A stretch of 64,000 bases of DNA, taken from the NCBI RefSeq assembly GCF_040712315.1, contig NC_134013.1, positions 74,778,001 through 74,842,000 of the forward strand, written 5' to 3'. This DNA comes from Castanea sativa (Eukaryota; Streptophyta; Magnoliopsida; Fagales; Fagaceae). The first letter of the stretch is position 1; the number at the start of each line of letters is the position of its first letter. Below are positions 1 to 12,245 of the stretch, in pieces. The notes under the pieces are model-generated. The model searched no databases, was not told the DNA's origin, and saw nothing but the letters and a program-made list of their open reading frames with translations. The translations under genes and the position numbers were made by a program.

Positions 1-1058
1 ATCTCAAAATCCTACTTTATCAATTTTAACATACCACTTTACAATACACTCAATATCAAAAGTTTTATATTTTTTACCACTTCATTAAAATATTATTTCT
101 TTTTCTTTTTTTTTTAATTCTCAATCTATCTCTTCCTCTCTCTTTCTCTATGTATCTAACTTCTCTCAAACTCATTGCAAAACCCACCCGCTATTACTGC
201 CCACACCCATTACTACTAGCCACCACCACCCACAATCTCAACCCCCAACCACTAAAATCACAAAAAAAAAAAAACAAACCCAAATTCAAATCACAAACTC
301 AAACCCAAAACCAAACCATAAAACTCACACCCACCCACCATCAACCACCACCGGTCCACCGCAAAAACCCATCAAACAAATACTCACCACCACCGATCCA
401 CCACAAACCATACCCATCCAAAACCAAATCACAAACCCGCCAAAAAATGTCCAAATCAAAACCCATGTACAAACCCACAACTTGCAAATCAGAACCCAAG
501 GCATGTGGAAAGATAATTATAGATTTGAACTGGTGAGGGCGAGTGGGAGGGGCGAATCGGAGACAGTGGCAACCTGGCTACGTTGCGGCCAAAGAGTAGA
601 GAGATTGAGTGACTGAGAGTAGAGAGATCGAACCTAAGAGATGAAGGCGATGGAGGCGAAAGATGAGCTAGTGACGTTGCAAACGAAGAGCTGTTATTGA
701 TTGGCGATAAGTAAAGATCAGCGACAAGCAAAGATCGGGTTTTGGAAGAAGAGACAACGTTGGACCACAACAGACCATGAACCACGGGAGAGAGAAGAGA
801 GAAGAGAGAAGAGGGAAGAGAGAAGTGAGATAGGAAAGAGAGATAGAAAAGAAACAGATCCGTTGGTGAATAATTTTTTTTTTTTTTTTTTTTTTTACAA
901 TCCAGCTACAGTGAACTACTGAACGCAGCTCACTGCAGCTTAGTGCTAAATTTTTTAAGATTTAGCATATCTAATGGAAGTGTATTTTTATCATTTGAGG
1001 TGCTAAAAATGCTAAAAAATAGCATTTAACATTTTTAGCACTTTTAATGGGAATGCTC
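1..1058. mobile_element. Non-autonomous PIF/Harbinger-like element A, truncated by window edge
   Basis: The right end reads ...GGGAATGCTC followed by TAA, matching the inverted GAGCATTCYCATT end of related copies at 23590, 25153 and 48841. The first ~60 bases are the inverted counterpart of the sub-terminal sequence of those copies (TTGATGTTGAGTGTGT and a GTTAAAATTGATAAAG-like stretch), so the left terminus lies only tens of bases outside the window. The interior has a CCACCACC-rich part and a GA-rich part and no intact ORF. The open frame at 150-536 is low-complexity and is not a gene. The family is inferred from TIR and TSD only. Confidence 0.7.
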
Positions 1059-1229
1059 TAAGGACAAACTAGGGATTTCATTGTATTGGATGCTTATATA
1101 TATCACAAACTTTATTGCGATTTTTTTTTATAGATAAATTCAATGATTATATTATTATAATGGGAGAAAAATCTTAAATGTTTTGACTAAAAATATTAAA
1201 AAGTGTAAATTGAGCGTGTTCAGAAATAT

Positions 1230-1550
1230 TCTTATTTATGGGCTGGGCTCCAGTTAAATACTCGAGGCACTGTCGGGCTGGGGCCTGAATGCTTAATATC
1301 ATTAACCTGCTGATTGCGGCCCGGCCCATGATGACCCTTCTCTCACTGTTCGTTGCTAGCCTCCCCCTCTCTCTCTCTCTCTCTCGCAAAAGTCTCTCTA
1401 TTTTCCCACAAATTTTTCTCAATTTCTTTTTTCTTTTCTGTTTTTCTTTTCAAATTCTATAGCCTTTTCGATTTCGGCCTTCCCACTCCGCACCGGGTTC
1501 TTAAATCGGAGTCCCGCTAATCTCAGCACCAAAAAAAATGGTACCAGTTT
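1230..1550 (+). promoter_or_regulatory. Candidate promoter and CT-rich 5' leader
   Basis: Two overlapping TGGGCT motifs lie at 1239-1249 and a GGCCCA motif at 1323-1328. These are plant site II/TCP-type elements, common in promoters of ribosomal and mitochondrial protein genes. They are followed by a (CT)n run (1368-1385) and a pyrimidine-rich leader-like stretch up to about 1550. No TATA box is clear. This would be the promoter and first non-coding exon of the candidate gene at 2491-6816, but no transcript evidence is available. Confidence 0.35.
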
Positions 1551-1924
1551 TGTCTTCTTATATTTAATTAGCTTAGTCGTGACTACAAGCATTTATTTAT
1601 TTATTTATTTATTAATCTGGTGCCTTTTCAGTCTCTCAGGCTTGAATAAGTTGATTTTGCTATTCTGCTAAGACATGACTTGTTGATCATAGACTTTGTA
1701 TATGTTACATTGTAGTATTCAAAATACTTTGCTGTAGTGTTTACCTATTGTGTTTCTTTGGTTACTGTTTGGTACATTTGGTTTACAGTTTTAAACTCCA
1801 GTATCACATAGAATAGTATTTATGATAGTAAATGCAACTGTGTAAGCAACTTCAAGCTTAGAGAGAGAGTCTCTTGGTGTACTAGTGTTTCTACAATATG
1901 ATAGCTGATGTTACACATACATAT

Positions 1925-2320
1925 AGGGTTAATTGCAAATATCATCCTAAACTATAAGGGTTTTGGCATTTGTGCACCCTTTAAATTTCAAAATGTTGTA
2001 ATTAACACCATAATTTGAGAATAATTTGCAGTGTCCACTCACCATCCAAATTAGAGTTCAAATAGTGGAGCACATTGTAAATGCTCTTATAGTTTAAGGT
2101 GCACATTGCAAATGCACTGATTGTTTAGGTTGCACATTTTCAATGCCCTCATAGTTTAGGGTGGATGATCGCCCACTAATTGGCCAATATATTAATGTTT
2201 TGCAGTAATTTAGACGTTGAGGTGGACATTGCAAATTAACATAGAATTAGGATGTTAATTGCAAAAGTTTGTAGTTCAAAGTACATATTGCAAATATGCC
2301 TATTGTTTAGGGTGAATGAT
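1925..2320. repeat. Diverged internal-repeat element (possible MITE)
   Basis: Several diverged ~45-bp units of the type CACATTGYAAATGC...TAGTTTAGGGTG follow each other. The left edge (GGGTTAATTGCAAATATC) resembles the inverse of the right part (a GTTAATTGCAAAA-like stretch). It looks like a decayed inverted-repeat transposon, but I cannot place exact ends or a TSD. A (TG)n run follows at 2322-2347. Confidence 0.4.
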
Positions 2321-2321
2321 T

Positions 2322-2347
2322 GTGTGTGTGTGTGTGTGTGTGTGTGT
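2322..2347. repeat. (TG)n microsatellite
   Basis: Pure TG dinucleotide run. A second, similar TG run lies at about 2753-2784. Confidence 0.9.
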
Positions 2348-2490
2348 ATTGTACTGTTTTTTCCAGCATTTTTTTTTTTTCAGTGAATTTCTATTTATCT
2401 TACTTGATATAAGAAAGTTGAAATTGAGGTGATCTTGGTGGGTTTAACTTTAGATAGGTTCATGGAATAACTATAGATATATTTGTACAG

Positions 2491-2753
2491 GAGAAAGTGA
2501 GTTCTCTAGGTTGAGAAGGAAGATGATTGCATTAGCAAAACTTGTGTGAGGACAAAAGGTAACATATTAACATAAGATGCAATGTTTGTGCCCCAATTTT
2601 TGTTTCTGGCCAAGGCTAAAGAAAACTTTTGTTTTATAGGAGCGTTTAATTGTTGGAAGAGAGAGGTTTATGCTCCATCAAAGGGAGCACAAGGCTCCAT
2701 TTTGATGATTAGTATACTGCAAAAACTCAGCAATGGAAACAATTTTGCAGTGT

Positions 2754-2784
<31 letters not shown>

Positions 2785-5700
2785 ATGACTATTCCTTTAT
2801 TAAGGCCTCAACTTTTAAGCCCTTTGTTCATAATATTCAAGTGAACCTTGTTGGACTTTCATCTGAGAATGTGTGTGTTTGTGATGCAGGATAGTGGTGG
2901 GCAAATAGAGATAAAGGAAAAGAATATAAACCAAACAAATCATAAGATTCACCATCTAGAATCTACCTGAAAACCCTAGACATCACCCCCAAACAAGAGA
3001 AAACATTCTTTAATCATTAAATTTCTTGTTCAAATTGTAATGTCCTTCACAATTACAAGAGCCACTATTTTAATAGGGATTACATCAATATGGAAATATC
3101 TAATCAGGCCACAATGAAATCCCATAAAACCCTCAACAACATTAAATTCAAAAAGAAAACTAATTCAAAAATTAAATCCGGTATCTCAAAGGAAATCTGA
3201 AACAATAAATTCTGCAATACTTTTGGTGCTCCTTGCATTAGTTTGTCTATCCTTTGTGGGCAATTGGAAATGCATAAATCTTTATAGGTTAGGTTCAAAT
3301 TACCTAAAGTGTTGGGAAATGGCTATGTACCCTTTTTTTTTCAAACTATTCAACCAAACTGCCCTTTTTTCAAAGTATCTAGCAGAATAAACCTGTTTTT
3401 GGAACTCGAAATTGCTGATATTGAGTACCAAGTGGAACTTGACATTAGCAATGTCGAGTTCCATGCATATTTTTCCACTTTTTTTTTTTTTTGAAAATTT
3501 TGCATAGAACCCGACATTGCTAATGCCGGATTCTACTTAAAAATACACATAGAACTCAACATTGCTAATGTTAACTTTCAAGTAGAACTCAACATCAGCA
3601 ATATCGAGTTCCAAAACAAGAGTATTTTGCTAGATACTTTTTTTTTTTTAAATAGTTGTTTGGCTAAACAGTTTTAAAATAAAGGGTAAATAGCCATTTT
3701 CCCTCCTTAAGTGAAGCTCTTGTACATTAGTATGCCATTTAATCATTTCTCATAGAATCAATATTTTAGCAAGTCCACAATTAGTTTAAATAACCTCCAC
3801 ATACGTATCTTGCCAAATATCAAGCCAACGTATCTTGCCAAATATCAAGCCAATTAACTAAAAAAGATCCTAAAATTGTGGTTTTCTGTAAATATAAAAA
3901 AGAATCTACTAAACAAGTGAGTTTTGAATTGGATAGTAAATGACACCGGAATGACTTGAAACTTTACATGCATGATAAGCATATGAAAAATATATGATCC
4001 AACGGTAAACTTGGCAATTGGTAAAATGTTGATCTAATTGAAAGTGATTGAGTGGTTTAACATCACAAAAAGTTATATAGGTGTAACATGAGTTCAACCC
4101 CCTTTGCCTTTGTCATGGTTAATATTTTTCATTTGAAATTTCACGAATCCCATTACCACTTTCAGAATTACAGGACTTCTCATTTATGAAGGCTTAACTT
4201 TTTTTTGCATTAAGATTGATAAATGATGTTTTGAATTTCATCATTTCTTAATATTCACTCATCTATGACTTTAGATGTTCAGAGATTTGAAATTTTAGCA
4301 GTAGTTTTTATTAAGTTACAAAACCATAGATTCTTCAAAACTAGCATGTGTTGGATAATTAATGAAAGCTCCTAATGTCACTGTTGCTTATTGAAGCTTC
4401 AATTCTTTTAGCAGATATTATAGGGGTTGATCCTTGTCAAGATGGATCCCTTTGCAGGAGGTGCAAATTGAGTTGCTTGTGGTGACTCTATGGCCTCCCA
4501 AATTCATTTTTATAGGTGCATTAGGAAATCTTATCCATATTGGAATAAAAATTTTAAATATAAAATGTTTTTGGTTACACTTTCTGTGTTAATGTTGACT
4601 TGGATCAATTCTCCTCCCATAGAAATGTTTTATGGGGAGCGTGTTTAAATTATCCAGGAAGTATAAGAGAATGGAGAAAATGAAGGCAGGTAGAGGCAAT
4701 TGAGGAGGATGCTGATTCTACAAACAGTGTTGTGCTTCTATACAGTAACAAGGGTGAAGAAGAGTGAGGGTAGGAATGATGAGAAAAATTCATCAGGATT
4801 ATTGAAGATTTCTGTTCTTGCTGCTTCTATTATTCATGGTCCTTATGATCAGTTTTTTTCTTTTTCTTTTTTCTTGGTGAAGTCAGGGTGGGGGTATGAG
4901 GTCTTCATCAAGCATAAACTCATAGATTTTGGACACCTCATTTCATATCCTAGAATTGCTTAGTACCTCCCATTACCCGTGTTTTGAATACCGCCTTTGT
5001 TCTAATAAATGGTTACTAGATCATATTTCTATCTCCCAATTAGTTCTTAATTGCAGTCCTATTTAGGAAGTTGTGAGACTTATAATGGGGCCTTTGTCAT
5101 CAGCCGACAGCCACAAATGAAGAGTTATAAAGTAGTTGGGTCAAATTTTGTCAATAGATAACTACCATATTTAAATTACAATTAACTTGAGCTACAGGGA
5201 TTTGTGTTGCAAGCTGAAAACAGATGTAATTGTTGTAGTTAAGCTGTGGTTTTGCAGAAAGTTCACTTTGCTGATATTTTATTGCTAACATATATATCTG
5301 TCATCAATAATTGATATGCTTATCTTTCCTATTACCAGGATATTACAGAATTAAAAGATACCTACCCTAGGAAAATTGGGCCAAAAGTAAACCTTTTTTC
5401 CTGATAACTTTAACATTTTTTTTGTTGTTGGAAAAAGTTTTGAACAGTGAGTTACCTTAGTTATTCTTTCCCACAACTCATTTGAGCTCTATGACAAGAA
5501 CAACAATTAATCTATACATAAATATTACAATATCTTGGGTTAAGCGCCTAAGGCTGAGCACTTCCCTCTTGAGGAAGGGGTGGCATGTTATTCCACGAGT
5601 GAGGTTTCTATTACAAAATTGTGGTGCACGATAGTGCGATAGGTGCACATTAACAAAAATTTTGGGGGATGCCATGGCCGCCCAGCTGCTCTAGTATTCA

Positions 5701-6816
5701 CAGCCAGATTGAGGTGTTGGCCCTACATTTGTCTTACCATTATTCTTTTATTTATAAAAAATTAAATAAAATAAAAACTTGGGTTCATGATAAAGAATGC
5801 TAATCCAGTCCAAGTTTCAAACAGAATGCCTTCTACTTCATCATAAGGGACTCAACCTAAAAAAAAAAAGATCTTGACATGATGGCTCCAAAACATGTAT
5901 TGAGTTTTTAGTCACTTTCTGTTTGTCTGTTTGCTGTCATCATCTAGATTTATATATCATGAGTTCCTAGAAAATGGCTTGAAATATACCAACTATAAGT
6001 AATGACTTGAACCAACTATATCAGGTTTCAGAAAATTACTAGAAATTGCCTGATCCTGGTTTCTAGCCAGCCTTGTCATGTTCACAATTAAGTTCTATTA
6101 GTACGAAGAGACAGATGATGTTTCCTTGAACAAAAAATTTTACCTTGATTTGCGACTCTTGCATGCATGTTTATCTAATTATTGTTTCTGAGATGGAACT
6201 GGGTGGCGGTTGAATATTGACAATAATGCTTTCCTGTATCCAGGTACTGATCATCTACAATCTATTTTTCTATTTTATATGGCAATAGAATGACATGGAT
6301 ACGTCTCTATTTACCCCCATTTTTTCTTTGGCTGAGATGGCAATGCTATGCCACATCACTAGCCCCATGAAGCCAGCCTTTTCCAGCTGGCATGCACATT
6401 TATCTTCAGGTAAGTGTTTCTCTATATAAAATCTTTTTTGTCTCTATCAACTTTGTTGTTCACAGTTCACAGGTCTATTATTCACTTGAGCCTGTACACT
6501 TGTGACGTGTAGTTCATTTTCAGTATGGAGAATGTATATTCAAATTGTGTTATTTTCTTGAATTATTTTGGCTGCTTCCACATTTGCTTGTTACATGCTG
6601 ACCTCTTCATTTGAAACTGCTCATTGATTTGCCATCTAAAGATCATCTAGCATAGTTAAAAAGTCTAAATTTCAATTAAATAATATCTGAAAAAAATATG
6701 ATGAAACTTAGCAATTTGGCTGTTGAAAATTGTCATTGGTCATCGTTCTTTCTCTAGCTGCATCCAGAAGCATCGATGCATTTGCTTATTCAATCATGCA
6801 ATGGTCAAAATTTTGA
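2491..6816 (+). CDS. Candidate small spliced gene encoding a 57-residue peptide (uncertain)
   Basis: I do not recognise the product. The model has a non-coding exon 2491-2558 (preceded by TTTGTACAG, followed by GGTAACA), then coding exon 6289-6409 with ATG at 6295 and a strong donor CAG/GTAAGTG. It ends with an exon from 6758 after TTTCTTTCTCTAG, in frame through GCT, stopping at TGA 6814-6816. The peptide starts MDTSLFTPIFSLAEMAM and ends SIDAFAYSIMQWSKF. It is Ser/Ala-rich with few acidic residues, so an organellar signal is possible but unproven. The site II promoter motifs at 1239-1328 are compatible with a small housekeeping gene. The second coding exon lies in a 111-bp duplicated stretch (6710-6743 repeated at 6821-6854). 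Alternatives are a non-coding RNA, a pseudogene, or chance splice sites. Coding bases are 6295-6409 plus 6758-6816. Confidence 0.28.
2890..3300. repeat. LTR-like relic (unclassified)
   Basis: This block of AT-rich sequence has retrotransposon LTR character: AGCCACTATTTTAATAGGG-like leader sequence and many CA/TG ends. No 5-bp TSD or clear termini can be assigned. It ends where the Mutator-type MITE at 3312 is inserted. Confidence 0.25.
3312..3704. mobile_element. Mutator-type MITE with long TIRs
   Basis: 393 bp. It is bounded by CCTAAAGTG (3303-3311) and CCTTAAGTG (3705-3713), a 9-bp TSD with one mismatch. Terminal sequences TTGGGAAATGGCT and its inverse AGCCATTTTCCCT continue into ~110-bp TIRs that include the TAGCAGAATA...TATTTTGCTA pair. 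The middle carries four related units of the form GAACTCGACATT-GC-AATGTCGAGTTC, each close to a perfect palindrome. No coding capacity. Confidence 0.8.
3803..3852. repeat. Two-copy 25-bp tandem repeat
   Basis: The unit ACGTATCTTGCCAAATATCA (plus AGCCA) occurs twice in direct succession. Confidence 0.85.
3853..6280. other. AT-rich stretch without recognisable gene
   Basis: Short open frames here (for example 4700-4963) have no recognisable domain and biased, low-complexity composition. If the candidate gene spanning 2491-6816 is real, this is its long intron; otherwise it is plain intergenic DNA. I see no transposon with definable ends. Confidence 0.4.
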
Positions 6817-7326
6817 ATTCAGCAATCTGGCTGTTGAAAAGTATCAGTGGTCATATTATCCTATTTTCATATTTAGGCTGAGTTCATTAGTGGAGTTCTC
6901 TAGATGATTAACCCTACCAACTATCTCCCTGTTGTAACTACGATCTTTCACGGTTGCACTTGAACTATACTTGGTCTGTAATTTTATCAGCAAATGTCTC
7001 CCGTAAGCATTAACTAATGATATGTTGCTTTCTTTCTCCGTTATAGAGTTCCACATATGAAATATTAGAAATCAGATGATTAGTTGAATATTGTGATTGG
7101 AGTTGACATTGTGATTAGATGATTAGTTGAATATTATGATTAGAAATTAGATGACAGTTGACATTGCCTATTGTGATTGGAGTAACATCACCTTGGGTTT
7201 ATCACTAATCACCACTGTTATTATGTACCAATCACAACAGGCCATGTTAGTAATCATTAAAAAAAAATGTGAAAAATGTTGTCCCTATGCTTATTAATCA
7301 CATATTGCAGAATATCTCTTCGTATT

Positions 7327-7484
7327 ATCCTTTTTGGCAGGGTGACCCGTGTCATGTCCTTATGTACAACCCCAGAAGAGCCTCCATTGCTGTTATATTA
7401 CTGGTTATTCTCGTGATATTCTACACTTATAGTCTTTTACAGACACAAAAGCAAATTCAACCAACCCAAACGCCCCCCAAATAA
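7327..7484 (+). other. Possible exon with one hydrophobic segment
   Basis: After a good acceptor-like TTTTTGGCAG the frame reads GDPCHVLMYNPRRASIAV and then a ~16-residue hydrophobic stretch (ILLVILVIFYTYSLL), ending at TAA followed by an A-run (7490-7508). An RR-then-hydrophobic arrangement would fit a type II membrane anchor. It could be an alternative last exon of the preceding candidate gene, or chance. No family recognised. Confidence 0.18.
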
Positions 7485-7509
7485 AATACAAAAAAAAAAA
7501 AAAAAAAAG

Positions 7510-9172
7510 GGCCTTACACAAATCTATAAAAGATTTTTATCATATTCTTCCTTTTGTATTGTACGTAACATTGTATGAGGTTGTCAAAAGGAGGGCCAGG
7601 TGAAGGCAACCGAAGGAACCTGTTGCTTCTGGTGACCTGTGACTCTGTGGCCGAAAGAAACTCATATACATACAATATATGATAGTATTATCTTAAGGAC
7701 CTTTTCTTTTATATTTACAATAATAATATATGGTTCAGCTTCAGCTTTAGAGATTTTATATTGTGAGAGCATGTGCTTCCCTTACATAAATGCCTTTGTT
7801 CCTTCTTGTGTGGGAACTTTTCTTCCTTTTTTATTTTTTATTTTTTTAATTCTTTTTATCTGGTATTCAACTAATCATTATTAAAAATGTCCCAATTATA
7901 GTCAATCATTTGATTGTCTCTCTAATAACCGTCCTCTCAATAGAATAAAAAGGGGTTGCACGCTTTAAGTATATTAAAGAAAAATAAAATAAAAAAGTGT
8001 TTGGTGTGTCTTTTTTTTTTTTAATTTGTTTTCTAATTTTTATTTTCTTTATGTGGCAGTCAGGTATGGTAACTGAGGTGGTATTAACGAGGTTGTGTTT
8101 TTGGTAGAATGTTAGGTTCGTCATATTCCCGTTTATAATTATAACGAATACTTTGTCAGGTTAGGTTCAATGATTTAGAGTTTTTTGTTCTCACGTGCCG
8201 ACAGTTTCTCAGATAATGAAAAAATAAAATTAAACCCATCTCTTTTATGTTTTTATCTTTTTCTTTTAGAATCTACTTTAAATAACAAGTTAATAACCAT
8301 TATTTTTTTTAAGAATAAGTTAAGAACTGAAGTTTGAAGATACCAAAAAAAGTAAGATGCTGGTGGCCTTAAACATCCATGATAGTTTTTGCTATAAACA
8401 ACCAATGGCAATCTTTTGGAAAGAATATAATCTGTCTGTTGCAAATTGGTCTCCACGGTGCTTTATTGTGAAGCTTTTTTAATGGGGGTTTAACATTAAT
8501 AACACCCAAATTTTGGACTTGCTTGTCGTTACCTTGATATCAGTCATTCACCCAAATAGCCTCTACTGTATGTCGGTGGATGCTAATGAAATGAAGAGGA
8601 GCTCATGTTTTTGTATTGTGCTTGAGAGAGCACGTGAAGACTTGGAAATGGTTCGAAATCTATTAGTTTATGATGACTGTCACCATACAAGGACCATGGT
8701 GGGCTTTTTGTGGGGGAGTTTTTGTGGGGAAGAGGAGGATGGTTGTATTTTTAAGTGAATGGAGTAGTTTGGAATGTCAAAATCAGTATCTTATAAAAGC
8801 CAAATTGGATCGCAATAATAAATAGGGTGTTCGAACACAGAAACACCAATGGCATCACAGGAAAACCTGGGTCCTTTTAACATAAAGGAAAGGCATTACC
8901 TTATCTCTATTGGTACCAAGTTCTTGATAAGATGAGACTCCACCGCATAGCACCACACAGACAGGCACTTGAATTAGGGACCACGGGCTCCTTTATCGTC
9001 TCATGATTTGATACTCATCTCTTGCCTTTGATGTTTCTTTTTAAATAGGGAATATATATTTTTTAGTAATGATGTAAAAAGCTAATAATAATGATTTTTT
9101 TTTTTTTTTTTGCATCAGCTCAGGGGAGAATGTAATAGGGGTGGGGGGAAGAAAGTCTTTCTAATACTATTA
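7510..9172. other. Intergenic, no gene recognised
   Basis: AT-rich, with poly-T tracts and short open frames without domain signatures (for example 8513-8758). No TIR or TSD pair identified. Confidence 0.5.
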
Positions 9173-9916
9173 GGTGGCGTTTGGTATAGGGTAATGTTTT
9201 AGAATTCTCAGGAATGTTTAAAGATTCTCATGTTTGGTTGCAAATTACGCTAGGGAATCAGATGCCAGGGGAATCCTTAAACCCCTCTCAGTAGGAATGT
9301 GGATTCCCTTTAAAACATGTGGGAATCCAGATTCCTAAACTTAAAAGAAATTGTATTTTTTATAAATTGACAATTTTAACCATTTTTCCTTATCATTTAA
9401 GCAATTAAGATAAACTATAAAACAAATTATCAATATCTTCTCTCTTGTCTTTATCTTTTCCCGTCAAAACAACATAAACAGGATAAATAATAACTCTGCT
9501 AATAGTTATTTTTGTATTATTCTTGTCATTTTGAAATGTTAGATCACAGTTTTAATGAATGTGTTGCTAATTGATAGTTTATATAATGTTTTTTATCTAT
9601 CTATTTAGAGTAAGATATTTTTTTAAAGGACTAATTAATAGTTTATATATATTTTTTCATTATTTATTTAAATGAAGATTTTTTTTTAATGGGCTTGGTA
9701 CTTCACATTCAAATCTAAGGACAAAATGGAAAAAACAAATAATTCATTTAAGATTCCTGAGAATACACCAAACATCATCATCTCACATTCCTAGGAATCT
9801 CCCAATGAAACCAAACATAGGAATAGCTACATTCCTAGAAATGTGATTCCTAGGAATCACATTCCTGGGAATCTAGATGCCATAAGTAATGTGAATTCCC
9901 CGTACCAAACGCCACA
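9173..9916. mobile_element. PIF/Harbinger (Tourist-like) non-autonomous element
   Basis: 744 bp. Ends GGTGGCGTTTGGTA / TACCAAACGCCACA are inverted and flanked by TTA on both sides, the TSD typical of PIF/Harbinger. Sub-terminal stretches with GGAATG...CATTCC repeats are also inverted. It has no transposase ORF, so it would depend on an autonomous relative. Confidence 0.8.
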
Positions 9917-10136
9917 TTAGAGAATGTATTATGCGGTCAAATTTCACTTTGTGGATGAGGGATTTTGAGATGGGAATTTTCAGTGCTTTTCCCCTTGTTA
10001 GTTTGGGTTTGACAAGAGAACTAATTTCAAATTTTTAAAAAAAAAATATATTAACATTCAAATTCATGGAGAAATATGTGCAATTATTCAAATCCGCTAA
10101 ACAATATTGATCATCACATACAATCCATAATTACTC

Positions 10137-10420
10137 TTCACACTATCACCACCATTGTTCTTACAATAGTCATTAATGTCACCTCCACGATCACCACCCA
10201 ATGTTGCCACCAACACCTACTATTGTAGTAGTTGTTGCCAATATCACCACCACCTTCATCAATAGCACCACCATTGTTATGTCATCACTGTCATGCATCA
10301 TTACCTTATATTGCCTCCCGATATTGCCATCATAACTAATCGCTGCTATTACTACTAATAATTACCACCATTATTAGTTCTCACACCACCAAATCACTAC
10401 CACTACTATATCCAACATTG
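10137..10420. repeat. CACCAC-rich low-complexity tract
   Basis: Imperfect CAC/CCA/ATTACT trinucleotide-biased sequence. It would encode His/Thr/Pro-rich runs but contains stops and no start with coding character. Confidence 0.6.
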
Positions 10421-10843
10421 TTTTAAAATGTAAAATATTATTATTTCTTATTGATAATTTAAACTAGCAAATTCGAACTATAAAACCTGATCATTTTTGA
10501 AGTTATTAAGAATTCCTCAAACTCTCACTAAAAATAAATAATAGAAAATATAAAAATTATAATGATGTACAAATAAATTTTATACGTAGGTTGATGGGTA
10601 TATGTTGACCGTACTCTCTCGTTCAAGCATTCACCACCCATCCTAATTGCCCTTGTCCATCTTGAAGTGGATGACACAAAGGGTGATGCACCTCTACAAT
10701 ACAAGAAAGGCACAATCTTCGAATTTGAGGGAAATATCCTTGTGCCACTAATTCACAACAATCACACTCACACATGAGCACAAATCCCAAAATTTATGAC
10801 TATGATATGTTTGTTACACCTACTCACCTTATTTAAGAAAAGT

Positions 10844-10990
10844 GAGTTTTAGTTAGCTTAACCAATAAAATTTTTGATGGTTAAATAAGAAATTTAGGAT
10901 TTAATCTCCGCTTACACCAAAAATTGATTGGTGTTTTAGTTTGATGATAAAGTGCACAATCATTAAAAAACAAAAATGTAAACTATAGGT
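10844..10990 (+). mobile_element. tRNA-derived SINE, family 1, diverged copy
   Basis: A-box-like TTAGCTTAACCAATAAA, a B-box-like GGATTTAATCTCC, then the family tract CTTACACCAAAAATTGATTGG as seen in the cleaner copies at 20151 and 24758. It is degenerate and the TSD was not resolved. Confidence 0.65.
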
Positions 10991-12118
10991 TGAAAGTCTA
11001 TCCTAGAAAAAAATTAAAGAAGGTGGAAGGAATTAAGGAGATGATAGTCTGACTTAAGCTCTAAGTAAGCACTAGGCCACACAAACTACAAGATATAAGA
11101 GAGAAACCTTAATTACTTTACTATTTTTTGCTATTTTAGGTTAAGAGAGCTCTAACTTAAGTATCAGAGAAGTCTTTTTTGGCAATATACCAATTAATTA
11201 AATTAAGGACTGTTATTATTTGCAGGTCTTTTAAATCTTTTTTTGGATAAGCAATCCATTGTGAAGCATCATCATAGATAAAGAAAAAGGAAATTCACAT
11301 ATAACAACACTAAATAAAAGTTCCAACATGAGGGCTTGGAATTTGGAAGTTAGAAGGGTGTTCATTGTTGTACTTTTCAAATGAGATCATATCTTCTGCA
11401 ATGGTAAAGGTGGGTAACATGCTCTCAAACAAATACAGCACTTCAAATGTGCACAATTTATGAAATATGCATTCATTCTTTTCTTAGAAAATTGAGTTTT
11501 TTGTTGCATTTTTACAAAATCCTAATATATAAAACAATCCACTTATCCAGATATACAATTTCACACTAATTGATTGTAGTTTTTGATATTTTCATAAAAA
11601 CAATCAGGATTTAAATCTCCCAATTGTAAGTGTCCAATTATCAAAACAAAAGGCAAATAGTAGGTATTAAGAAAAAAAAAATTCTAACAAATACGATGTG
11701 CATATTAACTTCTCTTCTAAATTTTTTTAATGGTCGTTCTAACCAGTAGTTCCAGAATTCAACCACATGCGCAATATGCTATACCCTGGACTGACATTTT
11801 GTACACACAATTTTTCTAAACTTCTTTATTGCTTTTTTTTATTTTATATTTTTAATCATGACTTTTTGTTAACAGAAGAAAAGCGAGAGACAGTGAGTAT
11901 TTATTGACAGTAACAATCCAACACGTAGTGAGCACGAAAACACAAAAACAGGAGCAGAGTCAATAAATGTGAAAAGGGTAAAGTTAACGTGTGTCTTTAT
12001 GTCACACATTAAACTATTTATTTATTGTAAAATTTTCTTAAAAATTGAAAAAATTGTCAATATTTTTTCAATTCTCACAAAATTTTAGACCAAAATTCAT
12101 GTTAAAATGTAGAATGAA
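10991..12118. other. Intergenic, no gene recognised
   Basis: AT-rich sequence. No ORF with domain content and no definable repeat termini. Confidence 0.5.
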
Positions 12119-12245
12119 TGGGCCCCATGGAAAAGCATGGGCCCCACATTTGGGGGTCATATGATTTTCTTATGGTTCTTGATCGGGGGTGTGGGTCCCA
12201 TCTAAATTAAAAATAAAATTTGGCCCAAACCCATTTTAAAAACCC
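12119..12245. promoter_or_regulatory. Cluster of TCP-type motifs without an adjacent gene
   Basis: GGGCCCCA, TGGGCCCCAC and GTGGGTCCCA occur within ~90 bp, fitting the plant TCP-binding core GTGGGNCC/GGNCCCAC. A CT-rich tract follows at 12330-12355. No credible ORF lies within 1 kb, so it may be a relic promoter or a distal element. Confidence 0.3.
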
